A DNA stretch of 64,000 nucleotides from Bacteroidales bacterium (GTDB taxonomy: Bacteria > Bacteroidota > Bacteroidia > Bacteroidales > UBA932): contig JAFSOA010000015.1 in the NCBI GenBank assembly GCA_017447265.1, positions 248,001-312,000 on the forward strand. Reading direction: 5' to 3'. Each line of letters starts with the position of its first letter. Positions within the stretch are counted from its first letter, which is position 1. The position numbers were made by a program, and so were the translations under genes. Shown piece after piece: positions 17,909 through 25,997 of the stretch. The notes under the pieces are model-generated. The model worked only from the letters and a program-made list of their open reading frames with translations, ran no database searches and was not told the DNA's origin.

Positions 17909-19183
17909 TTATCGGGAGTCCCGCTCAATGAAACTCGTCACCAGTTTGAAGACAGGGATGTAGCTGTCGAACTTCACGGTCTTCATGTTGTCGGACGGAG
18001 TATGATAGTACGGGAAGGCGTCGCCCTCCTGGTTTTCCAGGAAGATGCAGGGAACGCCGCGGGTGGCGAAAGGATAGTGGTCGCTGTTGGCGGCGAGCTC
18101 GCCCCGGTTCAGCGCTTTGAAAAGCCCCTGCTCCCGGTTGATCTCTTCGAACAGTCCGTATTTGGGCATGCCGGCCTCACTGACTTCGCAATATTGCACG
18201 GGGTTGTTGTCGCCGATCATGTCGAGATTGAAGAGGTAACGGATATTCTCGAGCGGCACAACAGGAAACTCCGCGAAATACGTGGAGCCGCGCAGGTTCG
18301 CGTCCTCGCCGGAGAAAGCGATGAAATACATGTCGTACTCCGGCTGGTTTTCCGCATAATACTTCGCGAGCGTGATGATCGCGGCCGTTCCGGAGGCGTT
18401 GTCGTTCGCACCAGGGTAATACACCTTCCTGCCGAGGTTGCCCAGGTGGTCGTAATGAGCCGTAAAGACATAGCAGCCGTCATGACGGCGGCCATAGACC
18501 TTGGCGATCACGTTCTCCGTCAAATAGCCTTTCAGGAATTGGTTGTCTACGTTGACCCTGACGGACTTGACGCCGGCAATGGCTTCGGGGGTCACCCAGA
18601 TGATGGGTTTGTCGACCACCTTTTCGCCGTAGGCCTTGTAGAACTTGATGGGCGAGGTCCACTCGTAGAGCAGGCCCGCGTTCGTGCAGGCGCCGGCCTT
18701 CTGCAATTTGGAGAAAGCGGCCCGGTGCTTGTAGGTAAACCAGAATTCGCAGGATACCAGGCAGTTCGCATATTCAGGCCGTGTCAGATCCTCGAACATC
18801 CTGTCGGCGTCGAAGTTCGCGGTATCCACGTGATATACGGGAAATTCGCCATGCACGCCGGGTGAATATTCCCGCATCGAAAAGTCGTAGCCGGGTTGCA
18901 GCCTGCGGCCGTCCGCCCACATCTCCATCGCACCGTTGAAGGTATTGATATCCAGCGTGAAGGGCTGCATAATAACTACGTCTGCACTCGCTTTCTCGAA
19001 TTCCCGGGCAATGTATTTCCCGGCCTTCCGGACACCGTCGCGGGCATAGCCGCGTCCCTGGTATTTCGCGCTGCTGAGCTGCCGCACCAATTTCTTGAAC
19101 TGCGGCAGGTCCTGCGCCTGCACGCAAGGGGCCAGCAGCAGGATTGTCAGTGCTGCCAGAAGGATATTACGAATCGTTTTCAT
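17909..19183 (-). CDS. Secreted M28 family metallopeptidase
   Basis: A 424-aa zinc aminopeptidase-like protein with a Sec signal peptide (cleavage about VQAQ) and no lipobox, so periplasmic or secreted. The di-zinc site of family M28 is readable in order: TAHYDHLG (His), GANDNASGTAA (bridging Asp), FSGEDANL (catalytic Glu and ligand), NLDMIGD (Asp) and YYHTPSDN (His). Bacteroidota members are usually annotated as aminopeptidases or glutaminyl-peptide cyclotransferase-like; the substrate is not predictable. An 18-bp palindrome lies just upstream of its ATG. Confidence 0.92.
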   Translation of the reverse strand: MKTIRNILLAALTILLLAPCVQAQDLPQFKKLVRQLSSAKYQGRGYARDGVRKAGKYIAREFEKASADVVIMQPFTLDINTFNGAMEMWADGRRLQPGYDFSMREYSPGVHGEFPVYHVDTANFDADRMFEDLTRPEYANCLVSCEFWFTYKHRAAFSKLQKAGACTNAGLLYEWTSPIKFYKAYGEKVVDKPIIWVTPEAIAGVKSVRVNVDNQFLKGYLTENVIAKVYGRRHDGCYVFTAHYDHLGNLGRKVYYPGANDNASGTAAIITLAKYYAENQPEYDMYFIAFSGEDANLRGSTYFAEFPVVPLENIRYLFNLDMIGDNNPVQYCEVSEAGMPKYGLFEEINREQGLFKALNRGELAANSDHYPFATRGVPCIFLENQEGDAFPYYHTPSDNMKTVKFDSYIPVFKLVTSFIERDSR

Positions 19184-19201
19184 ACTCTTTTTTCCGTGTA
19201 A

Positions 19202-19219
19202 AAACGTTTATAAACGTTT
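19202..19219. promoter_or_regulatory. 18-bp perfect palindrome upstream of the M28 gene
   Basis: AAACGTTTATAAACGTTT is a perfect palindrome built from two AAACGTTT palindromes with a 10-bp period. It lies 19-36 bp before the M28 start, within its presumed leader, and is operator-like. The binding protein is unknown. Confidence 0.5.
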
Positions 19220-19242
19220 AAGAGACGTAAAATTAGCGATTT

Positions 19243-19274
19243 TTTGCCCAACCCGGGCAAAATGTTTACTTTTG
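19243..19274 (+). promoter_or_regulatory. eamA-type gene promoter overlapping a palindrome
   Basis: TTTG (19243-19246) and TACTTTTG (19267-19274) are 20 nt apart, a full match to the Bacteroidota consensus. The spacer is filled by the inverted repeat TTTTGCCC-AACCC-GGGCAAAA (19242-19262), placed where a repressor would block RNA polymerase. The predicted start is only a few nucleotides before ATG 19281, so the mRNA would be almost leaderless. Confidence 0.75.
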
Positions 19275-19280
19275 CCGGCG

Positions 19281-20159
19281 ATGAAAGAAACCACCCGCAC
19301 GCTGATCATCCTGCACACCGCGGTCTTCCTGGCCGGTTGGACGGGCATATTCGGCCGCCTGATCGCGCTCAGCGGGATTCCGCTGGTATGGTACCGGATC
19401 CTGATCGGCGTGGCGACACTGGCGCTGGTGATGGCTGCGAGCGGACGCTTGCACAAGGTGGCCTTGCCGGCGCTGCTGCGCATCGCGGCCTGCGGCATCC
19501 TGCTGGCCCTGCACTGGGTCTGCTTCTACGCCAGCATCCAGGCCTCCAACGTGTCGGTCGGGGTGGCCTGCATCGCCACGACCTGCTTCTTCACGACCCT
19601 GTTCAATCCCATGATCGGACATAAGAAGTTCTCCTGGCCGGAAGTGCTGATCAGTTTCATCTCCATTGCAGGCGTCCTGTTGATCTTCAGCGTAGACGTG
19701 CGCTACCGGCTTGGCATCACCTTCGGCCTGCTTTCGGCAGCCATCTACTCAGTCTTCGCCATCCTGAACGTAAACGAAACGGAACGCTCCGGAGAGGACA
19801 CTGAAACGATGCTGCTCTGGGAACTGGTGGGCGGAGCGCTGTTCCTGACTCTCTGCATGCCCGTCCACGCCTGGATCTTCCCGGCCGAGCCCCACACGCC
19901 GGCCGGCATCGAAATCCTCTGGCTCCTGCTGCTCGGCTCATTCTTCACCATCGTCCCTTTTCTCTTCCAGCTGAAGGCACTGCGCAAACTCAGCGCCTTC
20001 ACGGTCAACCTGACCTACAACCTGGAACCCGTCTACAGCATCATCATCGCCGCCATCCTCTTCGACGAAGTCCACGAAGTCGGCTGGTCGTTCTGGGCAG
20101 GCCTTGCACTCATCATCCTCTCCGTCGTCCTCCAGACCCGGCGGATCAAACGCACGTGA
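19281..20159 (+). CDS. EamA/DMT-superfamily inner-membrane transporter
   Basis: A 292-aa protein with about ten hydrophobic segments arranged as two EamA halves (first half from FLAGWTGIFGRLIALSG, second from GLLSAAIYSVFAILNV). It matches the 10-TMS drug/metabolite transporter length. Members export amino acids or metabolites; no substrate can be assigned. ATG 19281 follows the promoter immediately; a longer frame from 19095 overlaps the M28 gene and its promoter region and is not credible. It is divergent from the M28 peptidase with a 97-bp shared regulatory region. Confidence 0.92.
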   Translation: MKETTRTLIILHTAVFLAGWTGIFGRLIALSGIPLVWYRILIGVATLALVMAASGRLHKVALPALLRIAACGILLALHWVCFYASIQASNVSVGVACIATTCFFTTLFNPMIGHKKFSWPEVLISFISIAGVLLIFSVDVRYRLGITFGLLSAAIYSVFAILNVNETERSGEDTETMLLWELVGGALFLTLCMPVHAWIFPAEPHTPAGIEILWLLLLGSFFTIVPFLFQLKALRKLSAFTVNLTYNLEPVYSIIIAAILFDEVHEVGWSFWAGLALIILSVVLQTRRIKRT

Positions 20160-20253
20160 AAGATGCTGGCAGCATGACACTATGATATGCCGCCATCCTT
20201 GACCGCAAAGCCCGGCTCCCCCGCCACGAGATAGTGGCATACCCGACAAAACC

Positions 20254-21168
20254 CTAACGACGAGCCAGTGCAGCGGCGGTGCGGGCGGCCAGGCGGGCGT
20301 TGTTGAGGACGAGCTGGATGTTGGCGTCCAGGGAATCGCCGCCAGTCAGTTCCTTCACGCGGGCGAGCAGGTAGGGTGTTGTTTCCTTGCCGTGGATGCC
20401 CAGACGCCGGGAATCAGCGACGGCCTGGTCAATGGCCGCGTTGATACGGACGGGATCCATGGAATATTCCTCCGGAATCGGATTGGTGACGAGCATGCCG
20501 CCGCCCAGGCCCATTTCCTGCTGCGCGCGGAAAGCCGCAGCGAGTTCTTCGGGCGTATCGATGCGGTAGTCCACCCGGAAGCCGCTGGTGCGGGTATAGA
20601 AGGCCGGGAGTTCTTCCGTGCCGTAACCAATGACGGGCACGCCCTTGGTTTCCAGATACTCCAGCGTAAGGCCCAGGTCGAGAATGGCCTTGGCACCGGC
20701 ACAGATGACCATTACGGGGGTACGGCCGAGTTCTTCCAGGTCAGCCGAGATATCCATCGTGGTCTCGGCGCCGCGGTGCACGCCGCCGATGCCGCCAGTG
20801 GCAAATACCTGAATACCTGCCAAATGCGCAATGATCATCGTAGTTGCGACCGTAGTGGCGCCGTCGGCGCCGCGGGCGACCAGCACAGGGAGGTCGCGGC
20901 GCGAGGCCTTCGTGACAGCCGGCCCGTTCTTGCCGAGATACTCGATTTCATCGGCCGTCAGGCCCGCTTTCAGTTTACCCTTGATGACACAGATCGTGGC
21001 CGGCACGGCACCGGCCTGTCGCACGGCCTCCTCCACCCGCAAGGCCGTTTCTACGTTCTGCGGATAGGGCATTCCATGGGAAATGATGGTCGATTCCAGC
21101 GCGACGACGGGGTCGCCGACCAGCAGGGCGGCCTTCACGGCCGGGGAGAGTTCCAGATAATCTTTCAT
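20254..21168 (-). CDS. psuG: Pseudouridine-5'-phosphate glycosidase
   Basis: A 304-aa PsuG (IndA family), which reversibly splits the C-C glycosidic bond of pseudouridine 5'-phosphate into uracil and ribose 5-phosphate, using a Mn2+ site and a lysine imine. Motifs: VVALESTIISHGMPYP (catalytic Glu and His region), GPAVTKASRRDLP (Lys of the substrate site), ATGGIGGVHRG, VICAGAKAILDLGLTLEYLET (second catalytic Lys) and the GLGGGMLVTNPIPEE loop. Length equals the family norm. The start overlaps the kinase stop by 4 bp (ATGA). It is the last gene of a four-gene operon. Confidence 0.96.
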   Translation of the reverse strand: MKDYLELSPAVKAALLVGDPVVALESTIISHGMPYPQNVETALRVEEAVRQAGAVPATICVIKGKLKAGLTADEIEYLGKNGPAVTKASRRDLPVLVARGADGATTVATTMIIAHLAGIQVFATGGIGGVHRGAETTMDISADLEELGRTPVMVICAGAKAILDLGLTLEYLETKGVPVIGYGTEELPAFYTRTSGFRVDYRIDTPEELAAAFRAQQEMGLGGGMLVTNPIPEEYSMDPVRINAAIDQAVADSRRLGIHGKETTPYLLARVKELTGGDSLDANIQLVLNNARLAARTAAALARR

Positions 21169-22016
21169 AGTTGGAGATACTTCAATTGTTCGTTGACGGC
21201 TGCGTCCGATTCCACCGCACAGCGGGCGCAGAGCAGGCCGATGCGGGCGACTTCCTCCACGCTGGCGCCGGGACCTGCGTGGACAATGCCGGCCAGCAAT
21301 GCATCGCCGCCGCCCGTTGTATTGCGGACGGTGCAGGGAAGCGCCGGGAACAGGGAAGTTCGACCGTCTGCCGTCACCTCGAGTCCGTCGGCGCCGCGTG
21401 TGATGAAGCGCCGCGTAAAGTGGGTCACGCCGGAGAGCGTCCGTGCCTCCAGCGCGTTACATTTAAACGCATATAAACGTTTAGACACGCTTGTTTCCAG
21501 CGCTTCCGCCAGCCGGACCGACTTGGGACCGGACACGGCATCGACGTAGAAGGGAACTGTCACATGGTCGATGAGCCAGGCCAGGGTTTCAGGCAACAGG
21601 TTCGTATCGGCGACCACGGCATCAGCCCTGTTGACAAGGTCGATGCGCGCTGCCAGCCATTCCGTGGAAATGCTTTCGGTTACGGCCATATCAGCCACGC
21701 CGCCGATCATTTCCCCGCCGCAGTCATTCAAACTGGCGAAACAGGCGCTGGGTAAAGTGGGACAAGTCTCGCAGAGCGAGATATCCATCCCGATTTCGCG
21801 GCACGATGTACGGAGCATCTGCCCGAAGGCGTCGCCGCCGAAACGCGTGACGAAGCATACTTCATCGCCCAGCAGCGCCAGGTTGTGCGCGATATTGCGT
21901 CCCACACCGCCGAAGGAGAGCCGCACCTCGCCGGGATTCGAATCCCGCGCCACGAAAGCGTTCCTTGAAGTGGCCGTGATATCCACGTTGGCCCCGCCGA
22001 TGACACAGACTTTCAT
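21165..22016 (-). CDS. psuK: PfkB-type pseudouridine kinase
   Basis: A 283-aa ribokinase-family sugar kinase. N-terminal VIGGANVDI and FGGVGRNIAHNLALLG are the family nucleoside-binding motifs, and NTTGGGDALLAG is signature 2 with its catalytic Asp. Pseudouridine kinase is assigned because it overlaps psuG, which needs pseudouridine 5'-phosphate; the fold alone cannot distinguish it from other PfkB kinases. It starts 4 bp after the NDT-like gene's stop. A TTTATATGCGTTT stretch inside the gene resembles the AAACGTTT palindrome upstream of M28 but is coding. Confidence 0.9.
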   Translation of the reverse strand: MKVCVIGGANVDITATSRNAFVARDSNPGEVRLSFGGVGRNIAHNLALLGDEVCFVTRFGGDAFGQMLRTSCREIGMDISLCETCPTLPSACFASLNDCGGEMIGGVADMAVTESISTEWLAARIDLVNRADAVVADTNLLPETLAWLIDHVTVPFYVDAVSGPKSVRLAEALETSVSKRLYAFKCNALEARTLSGVTHFTRRFITRGADGLEVTADGRTSLFPALPCTVRNTTGGGDALLAGIVHAGPGASVEEVARIGLLCARCAVESDAAVNEQLKYLQL

Positions 22017-22020
22017 GTCC

Positions 22021-22443
22021 TTACAGCAGTTTCAGGATATCGTCGACGCTGTCGACGACAGCATCGAAGAGTTTGTACATCAATTCGGGTTCCTGTTTCT
22101 CAGGGATATAGACGATGGTCTTCAAGCCCCGGCCGGCAAACCAGCCGGCCTCGGTATGGGCGCTGCGGCCACAGGGCAGCACGAGGACACAGCAGTCAGC
22201 CCGCTCCATCGCCCGCAGATCGGCTGCGAAGCCTTTCTCCGCCACAGGATGAACCAAATGTTCGATATATTCCCGGGGCGACCATTCCTGCCAATCCGGG
22301 GCGACATCCGCCCAATGGAATCCTCCGGGATTCTCTTCCGGATTACGGAAATCATATACCTCGTGCCCCGCCGCGCGCAATCGCGCAACAACTTCGGGCT
22401 GATAGGAATTCCTCCAACTGGAGGCGACATAGACACTGGCCAT
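22021..22443 (-). CDS. Nucleoside 2-deoxyribosyltransferase-like protein
   Basis: A 140-aa protein of the nucleoside deoxyribosyltransferase/DNPH1-like fold. An N-terminal beta-strand with VYVASSWRNSYQ is followed by RLRAAGHEVYDFRNP, then ADLRAMERADCCVLVLPCG and RSAHTEAGWFAGRG. In this family the Glu of the (S)xHxE motif is the catalytic nucleophile and the Asp before the hydrophobic strand binds sugar. ATG 22443 was chosen because it begins this strand; the frame further upstream overlaps the SGNH gene. Within the psuK-psuG operon it could hydrolyse or transfer N-glycosidic bonds of nucleosides or nucleotides that accompany pseudouridine. Family call moderate, role inferred. Confidence 0.75.
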   Translation of the reverse strand: MASVYVASSWRNSYQPEVVARLRAAGHEVYDFRNPEENPGGFHWADVAPDWQEWSPREYIEHLVHPVAEKGFAADLRAMERADCCVLVLPCGRSAHTEAGWFAGRGLKTIVYIPEKQEPELMYKLFDAVVDSVDDILKLL

Positions 22444-22471
22444 GGGCTTTAGTTTCTTTGGATATTTCTTA

Positions 22472-23212
22472 TTACTTACAGCAATCGCAGTCGTCGCCGG
22501 TGGTGCAAGCTTTCTTGAGGGCTTTTTCGATGGCCTGGACAACCAGCGGCTCCATCTGCGCATAACCGGCCGCCACCGGGTGGACGCCATCGTTGGAATA
22601 GGCCGGATCGAGGGCGCGGGACGGATCGTCCACGACCAGTGCCGCGTAATAATCGACATAAGGAATTCCCTTCTCTGCCGCATAAGCCCGGATCCGGGCA
22701 TTGAGGGAGGCAATCTTGTCGGCCGCATCGGTGATGGCCGGACGCCAGCGGAACGCGGCGGCGGGCAGCACCGAAGTCAAGACGACGGCGATGCCGTTGG
22801 CCTGCGCCAGCTCGGTCATCGAAACGATGTTGCCGAAGGTGAAGTCTTCGTCATACGGGCCCTGGTTCTCCGCCACATCATTGGTCCCGGCATTGATAAC
22901 CACCAATGCCGGCTTCAGCCCGATGACATCCTGCCGGAAACGGACCAGCATCTGTGCCGACACCTGGCCGCTGATGCCGCGGCCGATATAACCGGTCTTC
23001 TCGAAAAACGACGGATGCCGGTCGGGCCAGATTTCCGTGATTGAATCGCCCAGCAGGACCACACGCGGTTGCCCTTCGACAGCCGGCGCAAGCTCCGCAT
23101 TCGCAGCGGCATAGCGCTGCAGCCCGCCCCAATCCTGCGCCTGGCCGGAGGCGGTAGCCCACATCATACAGACAGCCACAAGCAGCGTGGCACAAACCCT
23201 TCTGATACTCAT
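22472..23212 (-). CDS. Secreted SGNH/GDSL hydrolase
   Basis: A 246-aa hydrolase with a signal peptide (cleavage about SGQAQ) and the SGNH blocks in order: VLLGDSITE (Ser), GRGISGQ (Gly), INAGTNDVAENQ (Asn) and the C-terminal NDGVHPVAAGY (Asp/His). The family covers lipases, sialate or xylan acetylesterases and platelet-activating-factor acetylhydrolase-like enzymes. The protein ends in a cysteine cluster (CTTGDDCDCCK), which is unusual. It is the first gene of the pseudouridine operon, so it might act on a periplasmic nucleoside conjugate, but this is guesswork. ATG 23212 gives the signal peptide; longer frames do not. Confidence 0.88.
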   Translation of the reverse strand: MSIRRVCATLLVAVCMMWATASGQAQDWGGLQRYAAANAELAPAVEGQPRVVLLGDSITEIWPDRHPSFFEKTGYIGRGISGQVSAQMLVRFRQDVIGLKPALVVINAGTNDVAENQGPYDEDFTFGNIVSMTELAQANGIAVVLTSVLPAAAFRWRPAITDAADKIASLNARIRAYAAEKGIPYVDYYAALVVDDPSRALDPAYSNDGVHPVAAGYAQMEPLVVQAIEKALKKACTTGDDCDCCK

Positions 23213-23225
23213 AGTCTTACCCGAT

Positions 23226-23253
23226 TCCGCTTGCGCATTTTTACACAAGCGGA
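23226..23253 (-). promoter_or_regulatory. Leader hairpin before the SGNH-psuG operon
   Basis: TCCGCTTG (23226-23233) pairs with CAAGCGGA (23246-23253) across a 12-nt AT-rich loop, ending 14 nt upstream of the operon's first ATG. It could hide or expose the ribosome-binding region. It may instead be an operator. Confidence 0.4.
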
Positions 23254-23304
23254 TTTGTTTAAAAGATTGATAATCAATATACTTTCTGCCACAGATACAT
23301 TCAG

Positions 23305-23404
23305 GGCGGACCGGGCGTTGGCCTGGTGGAGATTTCAGTGTTCCTCGTGGCGAGTGCCCGACAGCCACGAGGGTTCTGAAATCGCCTCGGCCATAAGGTC
23401 CGCC
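23305..23404. repeat. 100-nt nested inverted repeat between clpC and the SGNH operon
   Basis: Three nested arms can be paired: GGCGGACC (23305-23312) with GGTCCGCC (23397-23404), GATTTCAG (23331-23338) with CTGAAATC (23376-23383), and CCTCGTGGC (23343-23351) with GCCACGAGG (23364-23372). The last two are separated by 3-4-nt internal loops. No U-tract follows, and the element ends 2 bp before the clpC stop. It may be a structured RNA 3' end or a small palindromic mobile element. Confidence 0.7.
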
Positions 23405-23406
23405 GT

Positions 23407-25866
23407 TTATTGAACGACGACCGTGGTTGAATTCTTGTCTTTTCCGAGCTTGACCTTTAACATGGATCCGGCGGGGATGCCCTCGATGATGACCTCCGAA
23501 ACCGGGTCCTCGACATAGCGTTGGATAGCCCGCTTCAGTGGCCGGGCGCCGAACTTCGGATCGTAGCCCACATCGGCGATGAACTTCTTGGCCGCCTTGT
23601 CGATCGACAACGCATAGCCCAGCTCCTTCATGCGGCCGTGCAGCTCCTTCAGCTCGATGTCGATGATCTGGTAGATGTCCTCCTGCGAAAGCGAATTGAA
23701 GTAGATCTGTTCATCGAGGCGGTTTAGGAACTCCGGCGTGAAGACCTTTCCCAATGCCTTGTCGATCAGCGCATTCTGCGAAGCCGAATGATCTTCGGTA
23801 CCCGTCGAGAAACCGATGCCCCGGCCGAAATCCTTCAGTTCGCGGCTGCCCACGTTCGAGGTCAGGATCAGGATTGTGTTCTTGAAGTCGATGTAACGGC
23901 CCGCGCTGTCCGTCAGGCGCCCTTCGTCGAGCACCTGCAGCAGAAGGTTGAAGATGTCCGGATGTGCCTTTTCGACCTCGTCGAGCAGCACCACCGAGTA
24001 AGGCTTGCGCCGCACCTGCTCACTGAGCTGGCCGCCCTCGTTGTAGCCAACATAGCCCGGAGGCGCGCCGATGAGCCGGCTGGAGGAGAATTTCTCCCCG
24101 TATTCACTCATGTCGATCCGGATGATGTTGTCGGCCGAGTCGAACATGTATTCCGCAATCTTCTTGGCCAGGTGCGTCTTGCCGACGCCCGTCGGGCCCA
24201 GGAAGAGGAAGGTGCCGATGGGCTTGTTCGGGTCCTTGAGGCCGGCCCGGTTGCGGCGGATGGCCTTCACCACCTTCGCCAGCGCCTCGTCCTGCCCCAC
24301 AACCACGCCGCGCAGCACCTCTTCCATCTTCAGCAGCCGCTCGCCTTCGCTCTCGGCTACCTTGTAGACCGGAATGCCCGTCATGACCGAAACCACGCGC
24401 GAGACCGTGTCTTCGTCGACCGTGCGGAACGGTTCCTCCTCGGCAGCAACGCTCTTGACCGCCTCGGCCACCGCCTGCTCCTTCTCCTGTTCCAGCCGGT
24501 GCAGTTCCGCGGCCCGCTTGAAGTCGCCGGCCCGGGCGGCCTGGCGTTTCTCGGCCCGGATCGGCTCCAGGTCGCTCTCCAGGCGCACGGCCTCATCAGC
24601 GCCCTTCATGTCGCCGATGTGCACGCGGGCACCCGCCTCATCCAGCACGTCAATGGCCTTGTCGGGCAGGCAGCGGTCCGAGATGTAACGCTGCGACATC
24701 GTGATGCAGGCCTTAATGGCCGCATCGGTATAGCGCACATGGTGGTATTCCTCGTAACGCGCCTTGATGCCCTGCAGGATGGCGAGCGTCTGCGCGTAGT
24801 CGGTGGGCTCCACCAGTATTTTCTGGAAGCGGCGTTCCAGGGCCGCATCCTTCTCGATATGTTCGCGGTACTCGTCGAGGGTCGTGGCACCGATGCACTG
24901 GATCTGGCCGCGGGCCAGGGCCGGCTTCAGCAGGTTGGCCGCGTCGAGGGAGCCCGGCGAGCTGCCGGCGCCCACGATGGTATGGAGCTCATCGATGAAG
25001 AGGATCAGGTCGGGGTTCTTCTTGATCTCCGTCAGGATGGCCTTGACCCGCTCCTCAAACTGGCCGCGGTACTTGGTCCCCGCCACCAGCGAGCCCATGT
25101 CGAGCGAGATGACGCGCTTTGAAAGCAGGGAGCGCGGCACGTTCTTGGCGGCGATGCGCAGGGCCAGCCCCTCCACCACCGCCGACTTGCCGGAACCCGA
25201 CTCGCCGATGAGTACGGGATTGTTCTTCTTGCGGCGGCTCAGGATCTGGGCCAGGCGCTCGATCTCCGCCTCGCGTCCCACCACCGGATCGAGCTCTCCG
25301 CTGACAGCCGCACGTGTCAGGTCGAAGCCGTACGACTCGACCAGTGACTTTTTGTCAGTCCCCCTGGCGCCGGCCGGCGCGGCCGGCGAAGCGTCGTCCG
25401 TCTCGGCTTCGTCTGCGCCGTCGGCCGCCGACATCATGGTCTGCTCCATCACTTCGCGCAGTTTGCCGGGCAGCTTGGCCAGGTCGATATTGCTGCTTTC
25501 AAGCGCCGTGGTACAGGCCCCGTGCCAGGTCATGAGAATCTCGGCCATCAGCTGGGCCGGCGTCACTTCCCCATGCATGCGACGGCATGCCAGCAGAATC
25601 TCCTGGGACTTCTCGCTCAGCGAGATAGAGCCTCTCTGCCCGAAGGCGATGGGGACGGGTGCGGCGATCTTGTCTTCGATCTCCTTCTTGACTTTGCGAA
25701 TGTCCACGCCCAGGCCTTCGAGAATCTTGACAGCATCGGATTCGCGGTAGCGCAGGATGCCGAGAAAGAGGTGGTCGGGGGTGGCTATGTAACTGCCCAG
25801 CCGCGCCGCTTCTTCGAGCGCGTAATTGAGCACGATCTTCACTTCATTGGAATAACCGTTGTCCAT
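23407..25866 (-). CDS. clpC: ATP-dependent Clp protease ATPase subunit ClpC
   Basis: An 819-aa AAA+ unfoldase that would feed proteins to ClpP in the cytoplasm. Domains in order: two Clp-N repeats (about residues 1-145), an Ala/Asp-rich linker, AAA-1 with Walker A GESGSGKS (221-228) and Walker B LILFIDELH, a middle region with a UVR-like helix (about 428-463), AAA-2 with Walker A GPTGVGKT (557-564), VVLLDEVEKAHPD and the Clp C-terminal D2-small domain. The middle domain fits ClpC better than ClpB, which is larger there. It is divergent from gyrA. A -7-like TATCTTGC lies at 25902-25909, one base short of the consensus. Confidence 0.94.
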   Translation of the reverse strand: MDNGYSNEVKIVLNYALEEAARLGSYIATPDHLFLGILRYRESDAVKILEGLGVDIRKVKKEIEDKIAAPVPIAFGQRGSISLSEKSQEILLACRRMHGEVTPAQLMAEILMTWHGACTTALESSNIDLAKLPGKLREVMEQTMMSAADGADEAETDDASPAAPAGARGTDKKSLVESYGFDLTRAAVSGELDPVVGREAEIERLAQILSRRKKNNPVLIGESGSGKSAVVEGLALRIAAKNVPRSLLSKRVISLDMGSLVAGTKYRGQFEERVKAILTEIKKNPDLILFIDELHTIVGAGSSPGSLDAANLLKPALARGQIQCIGATTLDEYREHIEKDAALERRFQKILVEPTDYAQTLAILQGIKARYEEYHHVRYTDAAIKACITMSQRYISDRCLPDKAIDVLDEAGARVHIGDMKGADEAVRLESDLEPIRAEKRQAARAGDFKRAAELHRLEQEKEQAVAEAVKSVAAEEEPFRTVDEDTVSRVVSVMTGIPVYKVAESEGERLLKMEEVLRGVVVGQDEALAKVVKAIRRNRAGLKDPNKPIGTFLFLGPTGVGKTHLAKKIAEYMFDSADNIIRIDMSEYGEKFSSSRLIGAPPGYVGYNEGGQLSEQVRRKPYSVVLLDEVEKAHPDIFNLLLQVLDEGRLTDSAGRYIDFKNTILILTSNVGSRELKDFGRGIGFSTGTEDHSASQNALIDKALGKVFTPEFLNRLDEQIYFNSLSQEDIYQIIDIELKELHGRMKELGYALSIDKAAKKFIADVGYDPKFGARPLKRAIQRYVEDPVSEVIIEGIPAGSMLKVKLGKDKNSTTVVVQ

Positions 25867-25933
25867 TTTTCAACTTGTTGTCAGTTCATTTCGAATGGTT
25901 CGCAAGATAGCAAAAATTTTGCCGTAATAATAA

Positions 25934-25965
25934 TTTGTATTCCTCATGAATTATTCGTATTTTTA
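25934..25965 (+). promoter_or_regulatory. gyrA promoter
   Basis: TTTG (25934-25937), a 20-nt spacer and TATTTTTA (25958-25965) match the Bacteroidota consensus except for the last base. The start would be near 25970, about 28 nt before ATG 25998. It lies in the 131-bp clpC-gyrA divergent gap. Confidence 0.6.
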
Positions 25966-25997
25966 CACGATATTTTGCAAGCACAAAAAAGTAAGAA

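Noticed and set aside
20160-20253. Possible small gene or RNA between the EamA gene and psuG
   Set aside because: The 94-bp gap has only a weak ATGCTG-CAGCAT palindrome and no convincing frame, promoter or terminator.
21460-21484. AAACGTTTA-like motif inside psuK as a second operator
   Set aside because: It encodes conserved protein sequence and is only a partial match to the palindrome at 19202-19219.
23305-23404. CRISPR-like or intrinsic-terminator reading of the nested repeat
   Set aside because: There is only one palindrome with no spacer-repeat series, and no U-tract follows on either strand.
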